This document shows, piece by piece, positions 9,634 to 19,647 of a stretch of 64,000 bases of DNA. The notes beneath the pieces are model-generated. The model was not told where the DNA came from. It saw only the letters and a list, made by a program, of their open reading frames with translations, and did not search any database. This stretch comes from Undibacterium_A arcticum (GTDB lineage Bacteria; Pseudomonadota; Gammaproteobacteria; Burkholderiales; Burkholderiaceae_D): assembly GCF_042660705.1 (NCBI RefSeq), contig NZ_JBHSUQ010000001.1; one strand, 5' to 3'. Positions within the stretch are counted from its first letter, which is position 1; each line of letters starts with the position of its first letter. The position numbers were made by a program, and so were the translations under genes.

Positions 9634-11165
9634 ATGCAGTCTATCCCTATGAACACACCCTCTATCCTGGGTATCGTCGGTGCCGGGGCGATGGGGCGCG
9701 GCATCGCACAGATTGCCGCGCTGGCAGGCGTGCAGGTCAAGTTATACGATATGCAAGCTGGCGCGGCCGATAATGCATGTGATGCCATTGCGCTGCAATT
9801 GCGCAAATTACAGGAAAAGGGCAAGTTGGCCGAATCCGTGGTGGCTGCCGCCATCAATGGCATAGTGCCGCTCGATTCGCTGGATGGCTTTGCGAACTGC
9901 CATATCGTGATTGAGGCTATCGTCGAACTCGACATTAAGCGCGAATTGCTGCGTTGCCTGGAAGTCATTGTCGGGCCTGATTGCATCTTTGCGAGCAATA
10001 CCTCATCGCTATCGGTGACGGCCATTGCTGCCGCTACCACGCATCCTGAGCGAGTCGCCGGCTTTCATTTCTTCAATCCAGTTCCGTTGATGAAGGTGGT
10101 CGAGGTCATTTCCGGTGTACTCACCGCTGAACATGTCGCGCAATCCCTGGTCGACTTTGCCATCAGGATTGGCCATAAGCCGGTGCGCGCCAAGGATACG
10201 CCCGGCTTCATTGTCAACCATGCGGGACGGGGCTATCTGACTGAAGCACTACGGATTGTCCAAGAGACCGCAGCAGATTTTTCGCAAGTCGATGAAGTCA
10301 TGCGCGAGGCCGCCGGATTTCGCTTGGGGCCGTTCGAATTATTGGATTTAACCGCACTCGATGTATCGCATCCAGTGATGGAGTCGATTTACCAGCAGTA
10401 TTATCAGGAGCCACGTTATCGCCCCAGTGTCATCACTGCGCAACGTCTGAGTGCCGGTTTGCTGGGACGCAAGAGTGGTCGTGGATTCTACAGATATGAG
10501 AATGGCACGATGCTCAAAGATCAGGCCAGGCCGGCCGATAGTCAGGTGCATCCATGGTCTGGGACGGTCTGGGTTGCCAGTGCGGATGCCCAAACCACGG
10601 CACAACTATCGGCTTTACTGACACGCTGTGGCGCAGTCATTGAAACAGGTGAAAAACCTTCTGCCATGGCGCTCTGTTTGGTTACCCCTCTGGGCGAAGA
10701 CGTCAGCACCTGTGTGGCGCGCGAAGGGCTTGATGCACAGCGAACGATCGGCATCGACACGCTGACGGATTGCTGTGGGCGTTTGACGCTGATGAGCAAT
10801 CCGGCGACCGATAAGGCGCTGGCGCAACAGGCACAGGCATTGTTGGCACAGAGCGGACAAGCCGTCACACTAATGCAGGATAGCTACGGTTTATCGTGCA
10901 GCGGGTATTGGCCACCATCGTCAACATCGGTTGCGACATCGTGCAGCAAGGGATCTGCACGCCGGAGGATCTCGATTGCGCGGTTGAGTTAGGCTTGGCT
11001 TATCCGCGCGGGCCGCTGGCTTGGGGGGATCATATCGGTGCGCGTCGTGTGCTGATCATATTGAAAAATCTGTATCAATCAACCGGTGACCCGCGTTATC
11101 GGGCGAGTCCCTGGTTGATCCGACGTGCGCAATTGGGTTTGTCGTTACGTCATTCACGCAATTGA
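9634..11165 (+). CDS. 3-hydroxyacyl-CoA dehydrogenase, two-domain PaaH-like (one frameshift)
   Basis: NAD-dependent 3-hydroxyacyl-CoA dehydrogenase of about 510 residues. The Rossmann motif VGAGAMGRGIAQIA is at the N-terminus, the catalytic region FHFFNPVPLMKVVEV follows near residue 145, and there are two C-terminal 3HCDH helical domains. The length and second domain match PaaH/PaaC-type enzymes. The last domain (10896-11165) is in another frame: TTT at 10890-10892 should be TTTT, giving the expected YGFIVQRVL. An alternative start is the ATG at 9649. Confidence 0.87.
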
Positions 11166-11204
11166 TTTTTAATCATATCAAGTTCACATATTCAGGAGAT
11201 TCAC

Positions 11205-12390
11205 ATGGCACACGCTAAAGCCTCTTTCCACTGGGACGACCCGCTGTTATTGAATACCCAGTTGACCGACGATGAGCGCATGGTGCGCGACGCGGCACAA
11301 GCCTATTGTGCAGACAAACTCGCACCACGCGTATTGGAAGCCTTCCGCCACGAGAAGACCGATCCGGCGATCTTTCGCGAGATGGGTGAACTCGGCCTGC
11401 TGGGAGCCACGATACCGACAGAGTACGGCGGCTCCGGTCTGAACTACGTTAGTTATGGCTTGATTGCGCGCGAAGTGGAGCGTGTCGATTCCGGTTACCG
11501 CTCGATGATGAGTGTGCAATCGTCACTGGTGATGGTGCCGATCAATGAATTCGGTACGGAAGCGCAGAAGCAGAAATATCTACCCAAGCTCGCTTCCGGC
11601 GAATGGATAGGTTGCTTCGGCCTGACCGAGCCCAACCACGGCTCCGACCCCGGCAGCATGGAGACGCGGGCGAAAACGGTGTCCGGTGGTTACGCGCTTT
11701 CCGGTGCGAAGATGTGGATTACCAATAGCCCGATCGCCGATGTGTTCGTGGTGTGGGAAGACCGACGATGGCAAAATCCGCGGCTTCATCCTCGAAAAAG
11801 GCTGGAAAGGCTTATCAGCACCGGCCATTCATGGCAAGGTCGGCTTGCGTGCATCGATCACCGGTGAAATTGTGATGGATGAGGTGTTTGTGCCGGAAGA
11901 AAATCTGATGCCGCATGTGGAGGGTTTGAAAGGCCCATTCACTTGTCTGAACTCGGCACGCTTCGGCATCGCCTGGGGCGCATTGGGCGCGGCCGAAGAC
12001 TGCTGGCACCGTGCGCGCCAGTACGTGCTCGACCGCAAGCAGTTCGGCCGGCCGCTGGCGGCAAATCAATTGATCCAGAAAAAACTGGCTGACATGCAAA
12101 CTGAAATCACGCTGGCGCTGCAAGGCTGCCTGTGTCTTGGTCGCATGAAAGACGCTGGCACTGCAGCGGTAGAAATTACGTCGATGATGAAGCGCAACTC
12201 GTGCGGTAAGTCGCTCGAGATCGCACGCACCGCACGTGACATGCTGGGCGGCAATGGCATTTCCGATGAGTTTGGCGTGATCCGTCACATGGTCAACCTG
12301 GAAGTCGTCAATACCTATGAAGGCACACATGATGTTCATGCGCTGATCCTGGGCCGCGCACAGACCGGGATCGCCGCGTTTGCCAATTGA
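11205..12390 (+). CDS. gcdH: Glutaryl-CoA dehydrogenase (one frameshift)
   Basis: Acyl-CoA dehydrogenase of about 395 residues whose sequence matches the glutaryl-CoA dehydrogenase branch: N-terminal FHWDDPLLL, LTEPNHGSDPGSM, MWITNSPIADVFVVW and the catalytic-glutamate region NTYEGTHDVHALILG. It decarboxylates glutaryl-CoA to crotonyl-CoA with ETF as acceptor. The frame breaks at 11755-11757 (TGGGAAG), where about two bases of an expected TGG-GCG-AAG are missing. AGGAGA precedes the start. Its presence indicates that the ring-cleavage branch ends at glutaryl-CoA. Confidence 0.9.
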
Positions 12391-12566
12391 GCTGGCGACG
12401 GCTCGGATGCAGATTACAGACTTTTCACCGATCATCTTCGGACCGACGGCTGCAATCGATTGAAGCCCCCTTTTGATGCAAATCAACGAATGCAAGTGGT
12501 TTGATACAAGACGACGAGCCTTTTGCGACTGATCGACATTGGTACCGTTTTCGTGGAGTGTAAGGA

Positions 12567-12997
12567 ATGTCCAATAATCTACATCCGAGTTTTGAGCGCG
12601 ATGTATTGATCAGGTTCTCGCATTGCGATCCGGCAGGTATCGTCTTCTTTCCGCAGTACCTCGTCCTGTTCAACCAGCACGTTGAAGACTGGTTCAATCA
12701 ATGCCTGTGCATGAACTACGCAAAATTCATAGGCCAGCGCAGAATAGGCTTGCTGATCGTCAAGCTCGAATGTGATTTCAAAGCACCGAGCAAAATGGGT
12801 GAGAAGGTAATGTTAGGTCTGGGCGTGAGCGAAATTGGCTTGAATTCCTTTCACTGGAGATGATCTGTCACACCGACAATGAACTGCGTGTCTTCGCCCG
12901 TAAAACATTGATGACCACCTCGTTGGATACCAATCAATCGGTTCCCCTTCCACTGGACCTGCAAACTCAGCTCCAGCGATTCGCAATGTTGAACTGA
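12567..12997 (+). CDS. Second hotdog acyl-CoA thioesterase (one frameshift)
   Basis: Paralogue of the thioesterase at 8729. Its N-terminus IRFSHCDPAGIVFFPQY has the same aspartate-containing signature. The frame stops early at 12863 because of a TTT run (12850-12852) where TTTT is expected. With one T restored the protein reads SFSLEMICHTDNELRVF and ends at 12997, about 143 residues, the normal length. TAAGGA upstream of the ATG supports the start. Two different thioesterases in one cluster may act on different CoA intermediates. Confidence 0.8.
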
Positions 12998-13072
12998 CAA
13001 AAATATTTCAATGAATATTCTCCAGACTAAATTATTGTCGGCTACGCAAGAACTTCCGATGACAGGTGAAGC

Positions 13073-14269
13073 ATGAATAATGCTTATCTCTACGATGGCT
13101 TGCGCACACCCTTTGGTCGCTATGCCGGTGCCCTCTCTCGCATACGTCCAGACGACTTGGCAGCGGGGTTAGCGCAAGCGCTGATTACAAGATCGGATAT
13201 CGATGGCCATGAGATCGAAGATTTGATTTTAGGTTGCGCCAACCAGGCGGGCGAAGACGCACGTAATGTCGCCAGACACGCCGTACTTGCCTCTGGCTTG
13301 CCAATTTCGGTTGGAGGGCAAACCGTCAACCGCTTGTGTGGCAGCGGCCTGGCGGCCGTCATCGATGCCGCACGCGCAATCAAAACAAATGAAGGCGATA
13401 TATTCCTTGCGGGAGGCGTCGAAAGCATGAGCCGAGCGCCGTTTGTGTTTGCCAAGTCCGACAATCCATTTGGTCGAGATCTGCATCTTTTCGATTCAAC
13501 CATTGGCTCACGCTTTCCGAACCCGAACATTGTTGCATGCTACGGTGATCCAACTATGCCGCAGACCGCAGACAACATAGCTGTAGACCTTGGTCTTACA
13601 CGGGACGAAGCGGACCGGTTTGCCGCATCGTCACAATCGAAATTTCATCGCGCAGTCGTCGATGATTTTTTTAACGATGAAATCGCTCCGACCACCGTCG
13701 TCACACGTAAAAAGAGAGAGATCATTTTAAAAGATGAACACCCTCGTCCGGAAAGTGATCTTGGCGCTTTAAGCCAGCTAAAGCCTCTTCATATAAGCGG
13801 TGTCGTTACCGCTGGCAATGCTTCTGGGATAAATGACGGTGCGGCATTGCTACTGTTAGGAAATGAAGCCAGTGGCAAGCGATTGAAACGCGCGCCGATG
13901 GCACGTTTGCTTGCTGCCGCAGTAACGGGAGTCGAACCGCGAGTAATGGGGGTTGGACCGGCCTACGCGATTCCGAAAGCGCTCCAAAGAGCTGGACTGA
14001 AACTGTCCGATATGGACGTTATCGAAATTAATGAGGCATTTGCAGTACAAGTGCTGGGTTGTCTAAAACTTCTTGGGCTCGACTTCCATGATTCACGAAT
14101 CAATCCGAATGGTGGCGCAATTGCAGTTGGTCATCCGCTAGGCGCCTCGGGCGCACGGCTGGTGCTAACGGCTGCGAGACAACTTCACCGGACGGCGGGA
14201 CGATACGCGGTGGTTAGTTTGTGTATTGGTGTGGGACAAGGGATTGCACTTGTTATCGAGCGGGTTTAG
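13073..14269 (+). CDS. Acetyl-CoA acetyltransferase/3-oxoadipyl-CoA thiolase family
   Basis: Thiolase of 398 residues. The acyl-accepting cysteine is in NRLCGSGLAAV (near residue 89), the histidine in GGAIAVGHPLGASGAR, and the second cysteine in SLCIGVGQG. It closes the catabolic operon by thiolytic cleavage of a 3-oxoacyl-CoA, producing acetyl-CoA. Close relatives are annotated PcaF/PaaJ or acetyl-CoA acetyltransferase; acetoacetyl-CoA cleavage after glutaryl-CoA dehydrogenase would fit. Codon choice is slightly more AT-rich than in the neighbouring etf genes. Confidence 0.88.
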   Translation: MNNAYLYDGLRTPFGRYAGALSRIRPDDLAAGLAQALITRSDIDGHEIEDLILGCANQAGEDARNVARHAVLASGLPISVGGQTVNRLCGSGLAAVIDAARAIKTNEGDIFLAGGVESMSRAPFVFAKSDNPFGRDLHLFDSTIGSRFPNPNIVACYGDPTMPQTADNIAVDLGLTRDEADRFAASSQSKFHRAVVDDFFNDEIAPTTVVTRKKREIILKDEHPRPESDLGALSQLKPLHISGVVTAGNASGINDGAALLLLGNEASGKRLKRAPMARLLAAAVTGVEPRVMGVGPAYAIPKALQRAGLKLSDMDVIEINEAFAVQVLGCLKLLGLDFHDSRINPNGGAIAVGHPLGASGARLVLTAARQLHRTAGRYAVVSLCIGVGQGIALVIERV

Positions 14270-14342
14270 ATCGAAAACAACGAATTTTTTGAGTTCTTAT
14301 TTTAGAGTGTTCTACGGCCTATTGTCTCCATAGGTTGTTTTT

Positions 14343-14371
14343 CAGGCCTATAAGTTAGGCCTGCTTTTTTT
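14343..14371 (+). terminator. Rho-independent terminator
   Basis: Perfect 8-bp stem CAGGCCTA/TAGGCCTG with a five-base loop, followed by seven T. It separates the aromatic catabolic genes from etfB, which therefore needs its own promoter or read-through. Confidence 0.9.
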
Positions 14372-14385
14372 AAATGGAGCGGTTA

Positions 14386-15135
14386 ATGAAAGTCTTGGTC
14401 CCAGTCAAACGCGTGGTGGACTACAACGTCAAGGTGCGCGTCAAAACGGACGGCAGCGGCGTGGATATCGCCAACGTCAAAATGTCGATGAATCCGTTCG
14501 ACGAGATCGCGCTGGAAGAAGCGATGCGCCTGAAAGAGGCCGGCAAGGTCACTGAAGTGGTGGCGGTCTCGTGCGGCGTCACGCAATGCCAGGAAACCCT
14601 GCGCACTGCGATGGCGATCGGCGCCGACCGCGCCATCCTGGTCGAGACCGACGCCGAGCTGCAGCCACTGGCGGTCGCCAAGCTGCTCAAAGCGCTGGCC
14701 GACAAGGAGCAACCGCAGCTGATCATCCTCGGCAAGCAAGCGATCGACGACGATTGCAACCAGACCGGCCAAATGCTGGCCGCGCTGCTGGGCTGGCCGC
14801 AAGCCACCTTCGCCTCGAAAGTGGTGCTGGAAGACGGCAAGGTCACCGTCACTCGGGAAGTCGACGGCGGCCTGGAAACGTTGGCGCTGACGCTGCCGGC
14901 CATCATCACCACCGACTTGCGCCTGAACGAGCCGCGTTACGTGACGCTGCCGAACATCATGAAGGCCAAGAAGAAGCCGCTGGACGTCGTCAAGCCAGCC
15001 GATCTGGGCGTCGATGTTAGCTCGCGCCTGAAGACGCTGAAAGTGGTCGAGCCACCGAAGCGCAGCGCCGGGATCAAAGTGCCGGATGTCGCGACGCTGG
15101 TGTCCAAGCTCAGGAACGAAGCAAAAGTCATTTAA
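14386..15135 (+). CDS. etfB: Electron transfer flavoprotein subunit beta
   Basis: Beta subunit of the FAD/AMP-containing electron transfer flavoprotein, 249 residues. It has the canonical start MKVLVPVKRVVDYNVKVR and internal ETF-beta signature (VDGGLETLALTLPAI). The ATG at 14386 is preferred over 14374 because GGAG at 14375-14378 gives proper ribosome-binding spacing and the family begins there. It accepts electrons from the acyl-CoA and glutaryl-CoA dehydrogenases encoded upstream. Strong GC-rich codon bias contrasts with the preceding thiolase and suggests a highly expressed housekeeping gene. Confidence 0.95.
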   Translation: MKVLVPVKRVVDYNVKVRVKTDGSGVDIANVKMSMNPFDEIALEEAMRLKEAGKVTEVVAVSCGVTQCQETLRTAMAIGADRAILVETDAELQPLAVAKLLKALADKEQPQLIILGKQAIDDDCNQTGQMLAALLGWPQATFASKVVLEDGKVTVTREVDGGLETLALTLPAIITTDLRLNEPRYVTLPNIMKAKKKPLDVVKPADLGVDVSSRLKTLKVVEPPKRSAGIKVPDVATLVSKLRNEAKVI

Positions 15136-15378
15136 CGCTTTCGAACATGGTGAATAAAGCGAGGGACAGGATCAATCAACCAACCAAGCAGCAAGTCAGG
15201 GAATGTTTGAGCGAACGCAGGGCCAACCGCGAACCGTTGCCGGATATAGAGCAGATACGGCTTCGGTTGGGCTGGCGATTCTCTGAACAACCGCGGAACA
15301 TTCGCTGAGTCCGACATAACTTACCAATCAACACAACCGGCGGCTAGGCCTCCATTGCCATCAAATGAGGAACCCATC

Positions 15379-16320
15379 ATGACCGTACTCGTCATCGCTG
15401 AACACGACAACGCTTCGTTAAAAGGAAGCACCCTGCATACCGTCACCGCCGCCATCCAATGCGGGGGCGAGGTCCATCTGCTGGTCGCCGGCCACCACTG
15501 TGGTGCAGCAGCCGAAGCCGCCGCCCACATCGCCGGCGTCACCAAAGTGCTGGTCGCCGACGCCCCCGCGTTTGCCGACGGCCTGGCCGAAAATGTCGCA
15601 GCACAAGTGCTGGCGCTGGCCGGTGGCGCATCTGGACACTACACGCACATCCTGGCGCCGGCCACCGCCTACGGCAAAAACATCCTGCCGCGCGTCGCCG
15701 CCAGGCTTGATGTCGGCCAGATCTCGGAAATCACCAAGGTCGATGCACCGGATACCTTCGAGCGCCCGATCTATGCCGGCAACGCGATCGCCACCGTGCA
15801 ATCGAGCGACGCGGTCAAGGTCATCACCGTGCGGTCCACCGGTTTTGACTCGGCGGCGACCGGCGGTTCTGCCGCCGTGGAAAGTGTCGCTGCGGTAGCC
15901 GATGCCGGCCAATCCGTGTTCGTCGAGCGCGAAGTCGCGAAGTCCGACCGCCCGGAACTGACCGCGGCCAAGGTCATCGTCTCCGGTGGCCGCGGCATGG
16001 GTTCCGCCGACAACTTCAAGATCCTGGAACCGCTGGCCGACAATCTCGGCGCCGCGATGGGGGCCTCCCGCGCCGCCGTCGATGCCGGCTATGTGCCGAA
16101 CGACTGGCAAGTTGGCCAGACCGGCAAGATCGTCGCGCCGCAGCTGTATGTCGCGGTCGGCATTTCCGGCGCGATCCAGCACCTGGCCGGGATGAAGGAC
16201 TCGAAGACCATCGTCGCGATCAATAAGGACCCGGAAGCGCCGATCTTCTCGGTAGCGGACTATGGCATCGTCGGGGATCTGTTTGAGCTGGTGCCGCAAC
16301 TCGTGGATGAACTCGGATAA
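15379..16320 (+). CDS. etfA: Electron transfer flavoprotein subunit alpha
   Basis: Alpha subunit of ETF, 313 residues, starting MTVLVIAEHDN after GAGGA. The C-terminal FAD-binding domain is intact (SGGRGMGSADNF; QVGQTGKIVAPQLYVAVGIS; INKDPEAPIFSVADYGIVGD). It pairs with etfB, which lies 243 bases upstream. That gap holds no gene that I can see. Together they deliver electrons from acyl-CoA dehydrogenases to ETF-ubiquinone oxidoreductase. Confidence 0.95.
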   Translation: MTVLVIAEHDNASLKGSTLHTVTAAIQCGGEVHLLVAGHHCGAAAEAAAHIAGVTKVLVADAPAFADGLAENVAAQVLALAGGASGHYTHILAPATAYGKNILPRVAARLDVGQISEITKVDAPDTFERPIYAGNAIATVQSSDAVKVITVRSTGFDSAATGGSAAVESVAAVADAGQSVFVEREVAKSDRPELTAAKVIVSGGRGMGSADNFKILEPLADNLGAAMGASRAAVDAGYVPNDWQVGQTGKIVAPQLYVAVGISGAIQHLAGMKDSKTIVAINKDPEAPIFSVADYGIVGDLFELVPQLVDELG

Positions 16321-16378
16321 ATCGATCAGGTTTGCAAGGAGCCCCGCCCATAAAGGTTTCGTCGCAAATTTCGATAGG

Positions 16379-16525
16379 ATGGTCAACGTGACTACCCTGG
16401 CACCAGACATCGTTAGAGCGATCCTTGACGACGACTTGCCGGATCACATCACGCTGTTTGATCTGACCGTCGATCCATCGGCGCTGCGGGAGGAGCAGCG
16501 GTTGCCATCAGGGCCAGCAGGATGA
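16379..16525 (+). pseudogene. C-terminal fragment of a recombinase/resolvase-associated protein
   Basis: A 48-residue reading frame containing TLAPDIVRAILDDDLPDHIT and ending in a W/EEQR-like EEQRL segment. This pattern resembles the C-terminal helix region found after the helix-turn-helix in phage and mobile-element recombinase-type proteins (LAPDIVEAILDG...WEEQR). No catalytic domain is present. With the inverted-repeat element just downstream it reads as mobile-element debris. Identification is from memory of the motif and is moderate at best. Confidence 0.45.
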
Positions 16526-16599
16526 AACGCCTGCGCAAACAGGCCGCATATAAGACTGCAACCTCCGTTGACACTTCATGCTGCTAAAACTTGCTTTCC

Positions 16600-16771
16600 G
16601 GGGTTGTCGTACTTTTGGTGCAGATTGACACGGAGCGCGACCAAAAACCGTTGTGCAACAACGAGTTACAAATCACAGCAACTTGAAATTCTATGCAAAC
16701 TGTAAGTTGTTGATTCGTCGATTAATTTCTGGGCTAACCGTATCAATCTGCACCAAAAGTACGACAACCCC
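16600..16771. mobile_element. 172-bp MITE-like element with perfect 29-bp terminal inverted repeats
   Basis: The left end (16600-16628, beginning GGGGTTGTCGTACTTTTGG) is exactly complementary to the right end (16743-16771). The match stops abruptly on both sides. The 114-bp interior encodes no transposase and is AT-richer than its surroundings. I find no clear target duplication. The right end lies immediately after the ERLPG codons of a truncated dadA copy. It is probably a non-autonomous transposable element or an internally deleted IS. Confidence 0.7.
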
Positions 16772-16888
16772 CGGCAGGCGTTCAATCACGGCCACATCGT
16801 GCCCTGCGTGGTTCAAAAAACCGGGAGAACGCTGCGCCGGGAATGCCCGCACCCAATGCGATGACTTGCGTGCGCCGTGATTTTCACT
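16772..16888 (-). pseudogene. Truncated D-amino acid dehydrogenase (dadA) 5' fragment
   Basis: On the minus strand, two frames together give VIALGAGIPG and then NHAGHDVAVIERLPG. These correspond to the N-terminal FAD-binding strand and helix of the DadA protein encoded intact at 28693-30024 (VIVLGSGIVG and KAGHEVTVLERQPG). A frameshift lies between the two pieces and the sequence ends exactly at the inverted-repeat element; nothing DadA-like appears beyond it. It follows the first yeiH copy by about 50 bases, mirroring the yeiH-dadA order of the second locus. Confidence 0.7.
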
Positions 16889-16939
16889 GGCTGCAGTGCG
16901 CGCTACCCCATCCCGTTTGTAGCGAGAGTGCCGCGTCTA

Positions 16940-17998
16940 TTATCGGGCGAGCATCAGCGCGATTACCACGAACGCCGCAATCCACACGGTTTCCATTACC
17001 AGCATGATTACCGGACGCCAGCCTAGCGACACCAGGGATTGAAACGAAGTCTTTACGCCGAGCGCCGAGATGGCAGTCACCAGGCATGCGCGCGATGCAT
17101 TGCTGATCCAGCCGCCAACGTCGTGCGATATGAATCCCATGCTGTTGGCAATCACCAGCCCGACAAAACCAATCAGGAATGGCACCAACGGCGCTGCATC
17201 CAGCTCGGTTTTGCCATCCCTGCTTTTAAAGACGATGGACAGACCCAGCACCACCGGCACCAGACAGGCTACGCGCGTCAGTTTAACGAAGGTCGCGACA
17301 TCGCCGGTGTGGTTCGATATTATGTAACCGGCGCCGACCACCTGTGCCACGTCATGGATCGTGCCGCCCAGGAAAACCCCGGATTCGGTGGGATCGAGTC
17401 CAAACAGTTTTACCAGCAGCGGGTACACAATCATTGCCAAGGTTGACAGGGTAGTGACCCCCACCACCGTCAGGAGCGTGAATTTTTCATTTTCCTTGTT
17501 TTGCGGTAAAACAGCGGCAATTGCCAATGCTGCTGATGCGCCGCAAATGGCGACCGCTCCCCCGGATAACAGACCTTCGGTTGCCGGGCGCTTCAACCAT
17601 TTTGCCAACAGATAACCAAACCCCAGCGTCACCAATAATCCGCAGACGACGATTACCAGTGGCGTGACACCCACCGATGCTATTTGCCCAAAGGTGATGC
17701 GCACGCCGAGTAAGGCGACGCCTGTTCTGAGCAAAATTTTGCTGCAAAAATCAATGCCCGGCCGACAATTTGGTTCATCCGACAGAAAGTGAAATGCCAG
17801 GCCGAAGAACAGTGCGTAGAGTAATTGCGGACCGCCGTAACTGGCGGAAATGAAGGTTGCCGATATCGCGATGACAATCGCCACTGCCACACCTGGCCAG
17901 TTCCGCCGGACAGCATGTGGATGCCAAGTGGAGACGACGGAAGCTAAGTAAGGGATGCGCATAATAAAGACCCACTGGGCGAGCGGACCAACACGCAT
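16940..17998 (-). CDS. YeiH/UPF0324 family membrane protein, putative sulfate/sulfite exporter (copy 1)
   Basis: Integral membrane protein of 352 residues with about ten hydrophobic segments and the family core FCSKILLRTGVALLGVRI, GAVAICGASAALAIAAVLP and GGTIHDVAQVVGAGY. UPF0324 proteins near sulfonate genes in other bacteria have been proposed to export sulfate. Here it lies in an island that releases sulfite and oxidises it to sulfate, so the same role is a reasonable inference. The N-terminus is uncertain: ATG 17998 and 17962 are both possible, and an overlapping frame beginning MKKHACWSARP hints at another indel near the start. A near-palindromic motif about 250 bases upstream is shared with copy 2. 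Confidence 0.8.
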   Translation of the reverse strand: MRVGPLAQWVFIMRIPYLASVVSTWHPHAVRRNWPGVAVAIVIAISATFISASYGGPQLLYALFFGLAFHFLSDEPNCRPGIDFCSKILLRTGVALLGVRITFGQIASVGVTPLVIVVCGLLVTLGFGYLLAKWLKRPATEGLLSGGAVAICGASAALAIAAVLPQNKENEKFTLLTVVGVTTLSTLAMIVYPLLVKLFGLDPTESGVFLGGTIHDVAQVVGAGYIISNHTGDVATFVKLTRVACLVPVVLGLSIVFKSRDGKTELDAAPLVPFLIGFVGLVIANSMGFISHDVGGWISNASRACLVTAISALGVKTSFQSLVSLGWRPVIMLVMETVWIAAFVVIALMLAR

Positions 17999-18711
17999 GC
18001 TTTTTCATGCTGTGAGTCAGGTCGATCTTACCGGTTGAGATGCGGAAATTTACTAACCTGAAATACCTCAGCCCTCATGCGCATGACCGCCAGACCCGCG
18101 TTTCGCTGTTGCCAGCAGAAAGTCGCGCATCGTTCGCATGCGTCCAACGATCAGGCTTGAGCGCATTTCATAAAAAAACGATACAAATCATATCGTTATT
18201 TAATAATATACCAGTAATTGGGAGCGGGAACATGTTTTTTAATGGTTATCGAAACAAATTGTTCCGATAACGCGTTAATTCAATGCTTGTGTGTATGGGA
18301 GAGTGGCGATGCCGGACGGGTTCAGGCTGAAAATTGCCTGCTAATACGAGATGATCACTGCGGGCGGATTCGGAAGTGTCGCATATTAGCTAACCCATAT
18401 CAGATGAGGAGGGAGTATATGCAATAATCGCCATGTTTCCGCATAGTAATTGCGGCCCTTAAAAAATACACGCCCCAGTATTTATCTCACTGTAAAATCT
18501 GCCCGAAGGTGATTTTCGGTACGCTACGGCGCAAAACAGCGATTGCAGATCAAGAGCCGCTTAGGCGAGCAGGGCAGGCGGGCTGCCGGCTGCCTATTGC
18601 GCCGCGCCCGCCACTGGCGAGGCGGGCGGTCGCAGCCAGGGCTGAAGCCGGGCCGCCGCCGGTGATACGATCCTGCAACTGAAGATGGTCGCTCCAGTCG
18701 CAGTACGTATT
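17999..18711. other. Intergenic region, 713 bp, with palindromes
   Basis: No convincing gene. It holds an inverted repeat AACGATA-N7-TATCGTT (18177-18197), a near-perfect 25-bp palindrome (18246-18270), and a GC-rich hairpin (arms 18606-18612 and 18621-18627) just downstream of the dehydrogenase gene. A strong AGGAGG-like site at about 18409 leads into ATG-CAA-TAA, which looks like a dead gene start. Confidence 0.6.
18246..18270 (-). promoter_or_regulatory. Candidate operator of yeiH copy 1
   Basis: TTATCGAAACAA around a central A and then TTGTTCCGATAA: a 25-bp palindrome with a single mismatched pair. Its core GAAACAAATTGTTCC recurs with one change upstream of yeiH copy 2 (31221-31235). Conservation at two paralogous promoters suggests a regulator binding site. 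Which regulator binds is unknown; the two IclR proteins of the island are candidates. Confidence 0.5.
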
Positions 18712-19580
18712 TCAGTGGCGATCCACCAGCATCATCAGGCTGGAGGTATCCAGATTTCCGCCACCGAGTTTTTGTATTTCCGCATAATACTGGTCGACCA
18801 GACTGGTGACGGGCAGCTGGCTGCCGTTGCGTTGCGCCTCTTCCAGGCAGATACCCAGATCCTTGCGCATCAGATCGACTGCGAAGCCAAAGTCGAATTG
18901 CGATGCCAGCATGGTTTTCCCCCTGTTTTCCATCTGCCACGATTGCGCCGCTCCTTTGGAGATGGCATCGATCACGCGCTCGCCGTCCAGCCCTGCGTTT
19001 TTAGCAAATGCCAAGCCTTCGGCCAGCGCCTGCACCATTCCGGCAATGCAAATCTGGTTCACCATCTTGGTCAGCTGCCCCGATCCGGCGAAGCCCATAT
19101 GCACCACCGCGCGCGCATAGGACGCGATGATCGGCTCGGCCCGTGCGAATGCCTCTGCATCGCCGCCCACCATCACGGTGAGCTTGCCATTTTCGGCGCC
19201 AGCCTGGCCCCCCGATACGGGAGCATCCAGAAAGTGTATGCCCAGCTTGCTGGCCTCCTGGTCTAGCTTGCGCGCCGCCTCGGCAGAGCATGTGGTGTTG
19301 TCGATCAAGACGCTGCCCGGGCGCATGCGTGCCAGCGCGCCGTCCGGGCCCAGTGTCACATGGAAGAGATCGGCGTCGTTGCCGACGCAGGTAACACGAA
19401 TTCGGCATCTTCCGCTGCCGCTGCCGGCGTGTCCGCGCTGCGCCCCGCATGCGTTGTCAGCCACGACTGCGAACGTGCCGGTGTGCGATTGAATACCGTC
19501 ACAGCATGACCTCGTGCTGCCAGATGCCCGGCCATGGAAAAGCCCATGACGCCCAATCCAATAAATGCCACTTTTGCCAT
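18712..19580 (-). CDS. 3-hydroxyisobutyrate dehydrogenase family NAD(P) oxidoreductase (one frameshift)
   Basis: Beta-hydroxyacid dehydrogenase of about 290 residues with the Rossmann motif FIGLGVMGFSMAG, the substrate-binding DAPVSGGQAGAENG and the catalytic lysine in GQLTKMVNQI. The frame breaks near 19391-19397, where one base is missing before TCVGNDADLF. Relatives include 3-hydroxyisobutyrate dehydrogenase, tartronate semialdehyde reductase and sulfolactaldehyde reductase (YihU). It lies 67 bases downstream of tauE in the xsc operon. A role in reducing a sulfo-aldehyde is attractive but unproven. Confidence 0.8.
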
Positions 19581-19647
19581 TTTTAGCCCCTTGTTATTGG
19601 TCAATCCAATCTGCCGGTTGAAATTGTGGCATAGATTCCGGTCGGCG

